Source: Mucilaginibacter gotjawali | GTDB taxonomy: Bacteria; Bacteroidota; Bacteroidia; Sphingobacteriales; Sphingobacteriaceae | Length of the DNA: 64,000 bases | Assembly (NCBI RefSeq): GCF_002355435.1 | Contig: NZ_AP017313.1 | Location: 4,216,001 to 4,280,000, forward strand | Direction: 5' to 3' | Shown here: one piece after another, positions 25,773-34,609 of the stretch | Layout of the letters: every line of letters starts with the position of its first letter | Position numbering within the stretch: the stretch's first letter is position 1 | Notes under the pieces: model-generated | Told to the model about the DNA's origin: nothing | The model's input: only the letters and a program-made list of their open reading frames with translations | Databases searched by the model: none | Translations under genes and position numbers: made by a program

Positions 25773-28010
25773 CTATTTACGGCTCACATTGAAGTTAATA
25801 AAAGGAATGTCTACCGCAATAAACAGGTTAAACCGACTATTGAATAAGCCCAGCACCGACTGCCCGTTTTGATCTACGCTTTTTAGTTTGGGTCCCCATT
25901 GATAATTTGCCCCAAATGACAACGGTATGTTATATTTTGCAATGATCGGAAAACCATAGATCACACCAATTGAAGGTGACAGAATTTGCCCGAGTTTTAT
26001 TTCGGATTGAACGGTCTTATCGGAATTGACCTGGTAAGTAAAAATTGCGCCAATATCGATGATGCCGCCGTAGAGGGACATTGAGCCAATTTTGCCCGGC
26101 AAGGCGAAATTCGCGCTGATGCCAATTGGGGCGGTAACGATAGTTTCTTTCTCTGGTAAATTATTGGCTGCAAAATTGTGATTTCTCGCACTCGCGATGC
26201 CGACATACGAATTGATACCCCACGAAAAAATGTGTTCCTTTTTTATCCGGGAGCTTCCAACCGGCAGCGCGAATGCATCAATCGCTTTCTTGACATCACT
26301 ACCCGATTGAGCTTCCGCTACAGTAGAAATGAATACCGCATATTTCAGGTACTCGTCACGGATACTGGTTAGGATAGCAAGTTCTTTGTTTAGTGCTTTC
26401 AATGCGGCAACAGAAGGAGCCGGATTAGCAGCAATTTTGGCTTTGACCGCATCAATTTCATTCTTGATTACTGTTCTGATCAATGTGTCAGCGGCAAAAA
26501 TGGCCGATGTATATTCCTTTTGTTCGATATGATAAACAACGGAGTCCGCCTGAAAGAGGTATGGAATATAATCATCCTTGATTTTTTTAAGGATAGCCAG
26601 CTCTGGTTTGACTTTATCCGATGGTAAAATTTCTAAACATACGGTTGACAGGTCGACTATCTGTTTAAATATATCCGTTCCGATATTCAATTTTGTGGCC
26701 AGCGTCGTGTTTGCTGCCGTTAATTTGGCAACTTTTGTAGCAACTTGTTTATAGGTCGAGGAAAAGTTATAAATGACATATTGGGCACTATTGATGTCAG
26801 TCACATTAGCATTAAGCTGCGCGAAAATATCTGTGCCTCCGATATAGATTCCGTAAGTTTCTTGGGTAAGAAGGCCCATGAAAAGGTTAAAGATTTTTTT
26901 ATTTTGGCCTAATGCGCTGATCTGTGAAACACCTACCCATTTATAGCTCGTTGGGGCCTGATCTCCAACCTTAATATCGATAAAGGAGTTGGATAAAATT
27001 GCAGCCAGTTTGATGGACGAGATATAATCATTGTCCTTAGGGTTGTTCACCTGTGGTAATTGAATATAAGGAGCGTTACCAAGCTGATACAGGATGTCTT
27101 CGACACTTTTAGACTGCCGGATCATTGAAACCACGTCACAGGTAACAAACAATAAAGCAAGTGCAGGTTTGTCATTAATCAGCTCTTGATATTTTTGTAG
27201 CGAAGCTAAGCCGCTGGCATTTGACATAACATTCTTGATATCGGTCTGATAAGCTGATTTGATAGCATTCAGAGACTGTTGATAACTGGTAACCTTGATT
27301 TTGTTAAGACTGGCGATGGTATTTGGGAAAAGAATTTTGAGTTCAGGATATTTATTGAGAAAATTCTGGAAGTGAACAAAAAATGCTTCATTGATCTCTT
27401 CATTTACGCGATCAATATAAAAACTGGCAAGTCCTTCAGCAATATTATTTAATGAAACGGGGCTGCCTCCCCCCACTGTCGGTGTCGTGGAAGCCCCTGT
27501 AACATCCGCAAGAGTTAAAGTAGCGGCGGGATAATCATAATCGCCGGCCGCCGAAAAAAGTGTAGGGAGGAAATTATTGTTCTTGTATATCGCGGCAACA
27601 TCGGCATAATTAACAGCCGGTTTCGTAACGGCTAATTTGGCGAGTCCGGCTCTATCTGCCAATCCTACGTGTCTTGCCAGGATTTCGCTGATGAAAGTAC
27701 TGTTCTCCGCTTGGTTAAACTTATGATTGTTAAGCGTAGCTATAAGGTTGTTAGCCGGGCACGCATCCATCAGGATTTTTCCCGTGGTCGATTCAATTAC
27801 CGTGTATTGAACCGATCCATCGTCGCCTACTCCATTATTTATGGGGAATGCATTATAGTGATGTAATGCATAAAATAGTATCTCTGCATCGTAATACGTC
27901 GATTGCTGAAGATCTGCGGATTTTGCCGAAGGCTGCGCCATAGCCGATCCAAACAATAAAAAAAAAATAAAAGTGGCCGGTGAAAAACGGATCAGGTAAA
28001 GTGTTTTCAT
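25773..28010 (-). CDS. Large secreted or outer-membrane protein, unknown family
   Basis: This 745-aa protein has a signal peptide (FSPATFIFFLLFGSAMA then Q) and a long helical middle. The last ~150 residues (GINSYVGIAS, GSMSLYGGIIDIGAIFTY, FNLFIAVDIPFINF) alternate like beta strands with glycines, as in an outer-membrane beta-barrel, ending in a strand as barrels do. It is the distal gene of a three-gene minus-strand operon with a papain-like protease (11 bp gap) and a membrane protein. I do not recognise a named family. Confidence 0.6.
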   Translation of the reverse strand: MKTLYLIRFSPATFIFFLLFGSAMAQPSAKSADLQQSTYYDAEILFYALHHYNAFPINNGVGDDGSVQYTVIESTTGKILMDACPANNLIATLNNHKFNQAENSTFISEILARHVGLADRAGLAKLAVTKPAVNYADVAAIYKNNNFLPTLFSAAGDYDYPAATLTLADVTGASTTPTVGGGSPVSLNNIAEGLASFYIDRVNEEINEAFFVHFQNFLNKYPELKILFPNTIASLNKIKVTSYQQSLNAIKSAYQTDIKNVMSNASGLASLQKYQELINDKPALALLFVTCDVVSMIRQSKSVEDILYQLGNAPYIQLPQVNNPKDNDYISSIKLAAILSNSFIDIKVGDQAPTSYKWVGVSQISALGQNKKIFNLFMGLLTQETYGIYIGGTDIFAQLNANVTDINSAQYVIYNFSSTYKQVATKVAKLTAANTTLATKLNIGTDIFKQIVDLSTVCLEILPSDKVKPELAILKKIKDDYIPYLFQADSVVYHIEQKEYTSAIFAADTLIRTVIKNEIDAVKAKIAANPAPSVAALKALNKELAILTSIRDEYLKYAVFISTVAEAQSGSDVKKAIDAFALPVGSSRIKKEHIFSWGINSYVGIASARNHNFAANNLPEKETIVTAPIGISANFALPGKIGSMSLYGGIIDIGAIFTYQVNSDKTVQSEIKLGQILSPSIGVIYGFPIIAKYNIPLSFGANYQWGPKLKSVDQNGQSVLGLFNSRFNLFIAVDIPFINFNVSRK

Positions 28011-28021
28011 GATTGCTTAAA

Positions 28022-28540
28022 TTATGGTATTGGTGAGTTTTGAGGTGGTTTTGTAAAATAGCTCCTTGTCCATATCCCTTCCCGGTATCCTTCGGCGAAT
28101 ACGCTGAAATCCTGCGAGCAAACACCGGCCTCTTTATCAGGGTCGCCAATTACTACCTTTGGACCTGTATAGCCAAAAATCGTAATGAAATGAGACCGCT
28201 CAAACGCTGGCCAGAAAATTTGACAGCACACCGGCCGGCCGGCATCAATTTCTTGACAGATAGTGTCAAATTTAAGCTTCCCTTCAAACGTATGCGACCA
28301 GTTCTTTGATCGCATCAGTGCTTTTTGCAGATCAAAGTCCTGATGGCATACAGCTGGTGCGGCATCAGGATCACTCGAAGCGACAATCGAACAGCTTTGG
28401 TCGATCAGCTGAGAAGCCAAAAAAGCCTGCGTGGGGCCACTTGACGGACTGTATTTTAGTGCTACGCTTGAAGCCACTGCTGCCCAGCACCACTCGTCCA
28501 GGATTTGTTTTTGCGTTTTATAATTGAGAATTACTGACAT
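28022..28540 (-). CDS. Papain-like cysteine protease, AvrRpt2-type
   Basis: This 172-aa protein has the nucleophile motif DEWCWAAVASS (Cys at about residue 18), the pattern of AvrRpt2-type papain-like proteases. A later SHFITIFGY supplies the His, and GDPD the Asp that orients it. It has no signal peptide. Family members cleave proteins in other cells or process their neighbours. It sits between a secreted protein and a membrane protein, so it may be delivered by or act on them; it could also act on peptide products of the nearby RiPP-like cluster, though there is no direct sign of this. Confidence 0.78.
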   Translation of the reverse strand: MSVILNYKTQKQILDEWCWAAVASSVALKYSPSSGPTQAFLASQLIDQSCSIVASSDPDAAPAVCHQDFDLQKALMRSKNWSHTFEGKLKFDTICQEIDAGRPVCCQIFWPAFERSHFITIFGYTGPKVVIGDPDKEAGVCSQDFSVFAEGYREGIWTRSYFTKPPQNSPIP

Positions 28541-28550
28541 ACTGCAAAGT

Positions 28551-29096
28551 TTATTTTTTTAGGATATGAGCCGGGATAGTAGTTGGCGGCGGAGCGTCAA
28601 TCGTAGTTAAATCGTGTAACGGGATATCTTTGTTGCTATCGTTATTCGTGGTGGCTATATTTGATGAAGTACTGGTGATATTCCGATTTTCACTAAAAGA
28701 CTGCACAGTTTTTGCCCCGAGTGCCGCTGCAATTACATATGCCCATGTGCTGTCGAGTTGGAAGTCTTTAAGCGAAGGACAAGTCCAGCTTATTTTAACA
28801 ACAAGAAAAACAAATACAGCCACAATCATAAAGACGGCCATCCTCATGCTGGATGTTGTTCCGTCACGTTTCGATTTGAGTAAGTCCGGAAAGAAAAAAG
28901 CCATCCCAAGCATGGCGAGTAAAAATCCAATGGACATCACGGAGCTGACCGCCTTTTGATCAGCGCACCCATTTTCCCAGATTTCATAAATCCCGCAGCC
29001 GAGAATAGTAATGATCCCGAGAGCAACGATCACAGCTCCGAAAATTTGACCGATTGAAAAATCCTGTTGCTGATGTAATATCTTTCTGTTAGACAT
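28551..29096 (-). CDS. Membrane protein of the papain-like protease operon
   Basis: This 181-aa protein has about three membrane helices (IFGAVIVALGIITILGCGIY, SVMSIGFLLAMLGMAFFF, MAVFMIVAVFVFLVVKI) and a final hydrophobic AYVIAAALGAK segment, then a polar Ser/Thr/Asn/Pro-rich tail. It lies 10 bp upstream of the protease start and is the first gene of the operon. No family is recognised; it could anchor or export its partners. Confidence 0.55.
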   Translation of the reverse strand: MSNRKILHQQQDFSIGQIFGAVIVALGIITILGCGIYEIWENGCADQKAVSSVMSIGFLLAMLGMAFFFPDLLKSKRDGTTSSMRMAVFMIVAVFVFLVVKISWTCPSLKDFQLDSTWAYVIAAALGAKTVQSFSENRNITSTSSNIATTNNDSNKDIPLHDLTTIDAPPPTTIPAHILKK

Positions 29097-29770
29097 AATA
29101 TTGTGATAAGTGTATTTTTATTGATTTAGGTACTTTTTAAATATTCTTACAGGTATTGTTGATACCTGAATGAAAACGTCGGCATTGAGCTGGAATAAGT
29201 TCAATTGCCGCCGTTCAATGCAGTTTTTTTGCTGCAATCCGTTTTCTTAAAGTAATCGTTCAGTATATGCTAATGCAACTTTTGAAAAGTTTTTCATGAC
29301 GATACGGTTAGGTTATTATTCTGTCAATTATCAAAAATAAATAAAAGACCAACACATTGTATATATTTTTTTTATTTTTTATAATGCAATAAGTTTTTCC
29401 TTACAGGCAAAATTATATACTTTAACTACCAGTAACCCGCTCATTTTCTGTAAAATTGAATAACTAGATCGCGATCCCTTACCACATATTTGACTGTTTC
29501 GGTGTGGCATTTCATCTTTCCGTTTTTAGCCAAAAAACTAAATCCAGTTACCAACCTATAATAGACACCATTAATTCCGATTTCGTCTTACATTTTTAAA
29601 GACTTGATATGATTATACATCGTCTTTTAAAGTAATAAGGCAGCAGGAACGAACTTATTTCCAGCGCGGACTTTGATTTTTTCATTGAAATTGATGACCA
29701 CTTAATGTTCAAAAAACGCTCCCGATCAGAGAAGAAACGTATATATGAAAGAAGATTAAATGCTAATCCT
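29097..29770. other. AT-rich intergenic stretch
   Basis: This stretch holds the promoter region of the minus-strand operon and no intact gene. A startless plus-strand frame from about 29640 (NELISSADFDFFIEIDDHL) then continues to 29800 and might be a gene remnant. I see no repeats or RNA features here. Confidence 0.45.
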
Positions 29771-30001
29771 TCAAAAACAAAGTTGAACATACACAGATTC
29801 TATTATAACCTGCCGCCGATCATCCTCAGACAGTCCCAGCTCCTGCGCTATATCTTTATGGCTCATGTATTTTTTGCGGCTCATTTCAAACATCTCGCGC
29901 ATGCCTTTAGGCATCAATGAGATCTCGTTATCAATAATTGACTGGACCTCTTTTTCACAAGTAACTCGAACGATCTGGTCGTCTTCCTTGCAAAAGGTTT
30001 A
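29771..30001 (-). pseudogene. Remnant of an ECF sigma factor (region 4)
   Basis: The minus strand carries about 75 codons with no start codon: EVQSIIDNEISLMPKGMREM, then FEMSRKKYMSHKDIAQELGLSED. This matches the region-4 DNA-binding helices of Bacteroidota ECF sigma factors of the regulator type. The recognition helix is altered (DDRRQVII) and the protein ends abnormally. Regions 1-2 are missing. It is a decayed gene, probably left from an earlier insertion. Confidence 0.6.
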
Positions 30002-30060
30002 AGCGCTGAAAAATTGATAAGTGTCAATAGTCATTATTTAAGGATTTTATCTACGAAACG

Positions 30061-30183
30061 GTGCTAAAAAAATATGTGATCAGCATCCCCAAAATTAAAC
30101 GCTATGCCCGGCGCGGGAATCAGTTGCAGAAAATTGAGGAATTACTAGTCCTTGCTGAAACGCACATTAATAAAAACCAATGA
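30061..30183 (+). pseudogene. Short fragment preceding a small gene
   Basis: A 40-codon GTG-started frame (KKYVISIPKIKRYARRGN then EELLVLAETHINKNQ) ends in a 4-bp ATGA overlap with the next start. The frame is open upstream to about 30030 with no ATG. It may be the tail of a gene lost by deletion. No family recognised. Confidence 0.3.
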
Positions 30184-30533
30184 TAGGTAAAGATTCATTC
30201 ACATTAGCGTGGCTACAGCAACTAAGGACAAAGGTAGGCCGCCGCACCGACCCGAAATTACTCGAGAAAGTGAACCAGTTTTCCCGAAAATGTACAAGAT
30301 ATAAACAGGGGCAAGTGCCTACGGTACCTTACTGGTTGATCATTGTTTGTGGCGGTAAAGTGAGCGGTGGATTGAGGCAAAAGGCCAGATCTTATGGTTT
30401 ATCCAACGGCATCAGCGGGGGTTCGTTATGGAGCGGCTCCGAACTGGAAGAAAAGATAAGGAAACAAGCCCCGGAAATCCTGCAACGTTTTTTTGAAGGC
30501 CAGCCATTCCCGGAGACCGGGAAGATATTTTAG
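30180..30533 (+). CDS. Small hypothetical protein
   Basis: This 117-aa protein is basic, with an N-terminal helix (SFTLAWLQQLRTKVG), a hydrophobic strand VPYWLIIVCGGKVSGG and a C-terminal helix. No family recognised. It lies 170 bp upstream of the SIR2 gene on the same strand and could be a truncated or accessory member of that region. The ATGA overlap with the preceding fragment suggests it was once part of an operon. Confidence 0.45.
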   Translation: MIGKDSFTLAWLQQLRTKVGRRTDPKLLEKVNQFSRKCTRYKQGQVPTVPYWLIIVCGGKVSGGLRQKARSYGLSNGISGGSLWSGSELEEKIRKQAPEILQRFFEGQPFPETGKIF

Positions 30534-30704
30534 CTTTGACTATATGTCGTTGTTCTGCGATCAACCGGACCTTTTTGCGAATAAATCCCCGAAACCAAAG
30601 TTACTTGAATTTCCAGCAAATAACTTCGGATAAAACTTGCACAACCCGCGTCCAATTATCTGTGTGCATACCGTCGTTTTTTGTAATTTAGGTTTTTTTT
30701 CCAA

Positions 30705-33700
30705 ATGAACTCAGCTAAACCAGATTACCTTAAGCAGCTTAAAGATCTGCGCAACAAATTGGCCTCTGACCAAATGTCTTTATTGGTCGGTTCCGGGCTA
30801 AGTAAAAATGCAAGTACAAAATTCCTTACGTGGGACGAATTATTGATCGATCTGGCCTATGAGCTTAACGAACGCCATGTCAATTCAGCGTTTGACCGGT
30901 ATACTGCAATGCATCCAGTCGTACCGCTTGAAGAAGCTGATTTTAGAAAACAAGAGTGCCTGCACTTGATCCGGGAGCAAGGATATCTGGAAATCGTTTC
31001 TGCCTATATGAAACGCAAGGCTATACCCGAAAGCATTACGACCTATATCGAGGAACGCATACCGGCAGTTTACCCTAACGGTGATGAATTTATCATGGAT
31101 TGCAACGGCGTTACAGAACCGTTGGGAAGGGAAAAGCTGGCTTTACATAAAAGCCTGATAAATGATCTGCCGTGGAATAATATTTATACCACCAATTATG
31201 ACGACCTGCTCGATATTTGCATCGACAATTCACGTTATGATCGTTTGCAGAGCGAGATCCACCAATTGGAGGAGGAGATCACACCGCTCGAACAGAATAT
31301 TCGGAAGAAAGAAAAGACGGTTGAATCCCTCAATCAAACGCCGCTTAAGCCGGAGGTGGAAGAACGTGAGCCTATACCGATTGAAGGACTCGAACCAGTG
31401 ACGCACGATGCCATGGTCAAAGCGGATCTGCAGACGCTGGCTTTTGAAATTCGTCAATTGCAGAGCAGCCTCCAACAAAAAGAGTTGCTATTGGCTGAGA
31501 AAAACCGCGAGGCCGAAGACTGTTATCAGGTGGTGAAAACAGCGGCTGGATTGCGCATAAAAAAAAGAAAGAACATCATCAAACTTCATGGCTCGCTACG
31601 TTCAGCAAGCGAGCGTGAGCGTTTCCATTTCGAATTTGATGGCGACCATAAAAAACAGTACGTCATATCTAAAGAGGACTACGAAAATTATCCCAAAGAA
31701 CATGAAGCTTTTACCCAGCTGATGCGGATATCACTATTGCAGGAATCCTTTTGCCTGATCGGTTTTTCCGGCGTTGACCCCAATTTTCTGCAATGGATCA
31801 ACTGGGTAAGGGACATTTTATTTAAAGCTGCCCGCTTGCACAGGAACGATAACCGGTACAAAATATATCTAATCGACACCGGGGAAGGCGATGTCCCTGC
31901 GGATAAACAACTTTTTTATGAGAACCATAATATTGTCCGTATCCCGCTGCGCGACCCCGACGTGATAAAAGTTTTCACGCAGGATCTGGGGGCCGACCCG
32001 ATGATCACCGACAGGGCATCTGCCATCCAGGCCCTGATCAGTTTTTTGGGTAATGACGACCATATCAAACCGGATATACCGACAGCCGATATTTCAGTTC
32101 GGCGCGAACACCGGCAGCTTTGGGATGGCCTGCGCATTTTTGATCCAAACGAGTTGCCGGAAGAAGAGGCCATCGCCCCCATGCTCGGGCGTTTAACCGC
32201 ACTCAATGAGCATATCTGGTTACCCGACCTGAGTTACGCCTCTACGCACAATCAACATTCCCTGCTGGGTTATATCAATTTCGAGAATTGGAACCGGCAG
32301 CTGCCGCAACGGCCACTTTTGCGCCAGTTGGTTATTTTAGCCTTAAAGGATATGGCGGTTCCTATCCGGAGCTTCCTGGAGATGCCAGTGATCGAACAGT
32401 TAGCAGCGCAACCGGAGAACAAAGATACGGTGGAACAGGCGATCAGCCGGAATGATGCCTTATCTGCCGTCGAAGAACGGCGGCTTTTATCCGAACAGGA
32501 TACCCTGTTGCAACTGGCTTATACCTTCCAGTTTACGAAGTTAAAAACCTATTTGGAAGAATGGGCGCCTGGCGGACGGCAGCAAATCATCAAAGCGGGC
32601 TTCCTGGCCCTATATGACAGGCAGGCCGCGGGCGACGGTTTAGCACAGGCGCTGGCAAAGGATAGTATCAATAATGGCGAGGAAAAACTATATGCGCTGG
32701 AGCAGCTCCACCACATAACGCAGCCATTTCTGTTAAGTGATAAAAGGATCTCCCGGCAAATACTGGCTTACGAGCGTTCGGGCTACCACGGCCTGCAGAG
32801 CCGGATGGATGACCTGCAAAAACTGGTCGCGAAAAAAGCACAGGAAATTAAGCCTTACGGGGAAAACCGGATGAACAGGACGCGTTCGCTGAGGCTTTCC
32901 AAACACAGTGAAGCGGAAGCCGCCGTCCAAATCCTGATGTTACTTGCGGAATCCGGATTTCAAATGTCAATCCGTAATATCTACCTGCTGTCTTCAGAGG
33001 ATTGGTACCCGGTGATGAAAGCCGGATTTGAGTTTTATCCGATGCCGTTTTTATTTTACAGCCTTCAATATTCCAAAAAGGAATTTCTAAAAAAGGCCGG
33101 ACAGGATTATGCCTTCTCGACCGCGGCAAATGTCAGCGAACAGCTGCCCGCCATCTGCTGTGCCTTGTTCAAAAACCTTAAGAGCGCGCCTGTAAGTTAT
33201 ACGGACCACATCCAGGTGTTTCTTTCTACGCTAATTATCGGGGTCAGCCCTGGCATCTGGCAGCACGATTTCTTTAAATGGTGGCGGGCTTTGGTAAACG
33301 ATGGTATTGCCTATCGCAAAGATCATGTAGATACGCACCCTGGTTTGGTGATCGCAGCGATTCAATATGTAGATGATCCGCATATTATTGAGCAATTGAT
33401 CAGCGATTGGCTGAAAGCCGTTCTTGCGGGCGAGGTTGATCAGCCGATCAACTTTTTGTATCATTTAAACAAGAACTTGGGCTTTAAGGCTGTACAGGAC
33501 GGAACTCAGCTATCGACGACGCTCGGCGGCCAGATCGATGCGGTTATTGCAGGCATTGACACCGCGAACATATCGAGGATATTTGTATTAGGGAACCTTT
33601 TCCGGCTACTGACGCCGGAACAGCAAACCGCGATCACTTCACGGTTGATGACCGTCGATTTTCAGGAGGTAAGTAATGCACGTATCTGGCGCATTCTGCT

Positions 33701-34553
33701 TCATTTTGCAAATGGGCAGCCGATACTCGACGGTTACATGCGAAAAGCGCTGCTCAATCACCGCAACCTTTGGTATACCGGCATCAATGGCAACCAGATC
33801 AGCGGCGGCCTCAACGATGAACCTATTCCTGTTTCCAGCCTGTCATTTAGTGAATGGCGTCCTAACGGACTGCAATGGGACGATAGTGAATTGGAACTGC
33901 TTTATAGCGGCTTGCAGGCAAGTCTGGCAAATATTGAAAGGTTGGCACCTGCACCTGATTTCTGGTTTACCTTTACGCCGGTGCTGGAAGAAATGGTCGA
34001 TTTTTTAAAAGACTTCATATCCAGGATAGCGAGCTATGAAGGCTACGAGGACACACTTGCAAGGGCAATAGCGCAGTTAAACATTCACCGGAAGTATACG
34101 GAGCTGGAGGAAGGCCTGACGAGCCGCGATGAAAATGCGGTAGAAACAGCCTTGCATGAACTTGACCTTCGGGTCTATAAAGACGCTTTTGAAAACGATA
34201 ACGTCGTCCTGGTCATGAATAAAATACTTTTGCAGGCAGAACCGGCAGTGGAAGCGTCGCTTGGATTTCTCACCAGCTGGCTTTTTTATAAACGATACCC
34301 TAATCGGTTCCGTGATCAGGAATCTTTATTAGTGCGCATACTTCGCAAGTATGAATTGCAGCCACCGGATGGCGGGGACGTCGCCTATATTGAAGAAAAA
34401 CTGGTGCGCATTGCCTGGCGGCTTCATGCATGGCAATGTGCTGACCCGGTTGTTAACCGCTGGCTCGAAAAAGCAGCGGCTTCCAGGTTCAATAACGTGC
34501 GACAATTCTTAGCATCTGTGCGTGGCGGCGATGAAAATACGGGAATGGAATGA
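30705..34553 (+). CDS. SIR2-domain defence protein with coiled-coil insert
   Basis: This 1,282-aa protein has an N-terminal SIR2-like NAD-binding domain: VGSGLSKNA (GxGxS block, residue ~27), YTTNYDDLLD (~160), KLHGSLRSA (~290) and LIGFSGVDPNFLQW (~350). Between the TTNYD and KLHG blocks sits an inserted coiled coil (IHQLEEEITPLEQNIRKKEK and IRQLQSSLQQKELLLAEKN) of about 100 residues, unusual for the fold. The remaining ~850 residues are helical-repeat-like with no recognised domain. SIR2 proteins of this size deplete NAD in phage defence (DSR/Thoeris-like principle). It is followed 56 bp later by a Septu-like pair and could belong to that operon or be separate. Confidence 0.85.
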   Translation: MNSAKPDYLKQLKDLRNKLASDQMSLLVGSGLSKNASTKFLTWDELLIDLAYELNERHVNSAFDRYTAMHPVVPLEEADFRKQECLHLIREQGYLEIVSAYMKRKAIPESITTYIEERIPAVYPNGDEFIMDCNGVTEPLGREKLALHKSLINDLPWNNIYTTNYDDLLDICIDNSRYDRLQSEIHQLEEEITPLEQNIRKKEKTVESLNQTPLKPEVEEREPIPIEGLEPVTHDAMVKADLQTLAFEIRQLQSSLQQKELLLAEKNREAEDCYQVVKTAAGLRIKKRKNIIKLHGSLRSASERERFHFEFDGDHKKQYVISKEDYENYPKEHEAFTQLMRISLLQESFCLIGFSGVDPNFLQWINWVRDILFKAARLHRNDNRYKIYLIDTGEGDVPADKQLFYENHNIVRIPLRDPDVIKVFTQDLGADPMITDRASAIQALISFLGNDDHIKPDIPTADISVRREHRQLWDGLRIFDPNELPEEEAIAPMLGRLTALNEHIWLPDLSYASTHNQHSLLGYINFENWNRQLPQRPLLRQLVILALKDMAVPIRSFLEMPVIEQLAAQPENKDTVEQAISRNDALSAVEERRLLSEQDTLLQLAYTFQFTKLKTYLEEWAPGGRQQIIKAGFLALYDRQAAGDGLAQALAKDSINNGEEKLYALEQLHHITQPFLLSDKRISRQILAYERSGYHGLQSRMDDLQKLVAKKAQEIKPYGENRMNRTRSLRLSKHSEAEAAVQILMLLAESGFQMSIRNIYLLSSEDWYPVMKAGFEFYPMPFLFYSLQYSKKEFLKKAGQDYAFSTAANVSEQLPAICCALFKNLKSAPVSYTDHIQVFLSTLIIGVSPGIWQHDFFKWWRALVNDGIAYRKDHVDTHPGLVIAAIQYVDDPHIIEQLISDWLKAVLAGEVDQPINFLYHLNKNLGFKAVQDGTQLSTTLGGQIDAVIAGIDTANISRIFVLGNLFRLLTPEQQTAITSRLMTVDFQEVSNARIWRILLHFANGQPILDGYMRKALLNHRNLWYTGINGNQISGGLNDEPIPVSSLSFSEWRPNGLQWDDSELELLYSGLQASLANIERLAPAPDFWFTFTPVLEEMVDFLKDFISRIASYEGYEDTLARAIAQLNIHRKYTELEEGLTSRDENAVETALHELDLRVYKDAFENDNVVLVMNKILLQAEPAVEASLGFLTSWLFYKRYPNRFRDQESLLVRILRKYELQPPDGGDVAYIEEKLVRIAWRLHAWQCADPVVNRWLEKAAASRFNNVRQFLASVRGGDENTGME

Positions 34554-34609
34554 TGTGGTTTGGTTATATCGATCCGCCAGCCTTTTCCTATCTTTAAATT
34601 TCTATTTAT

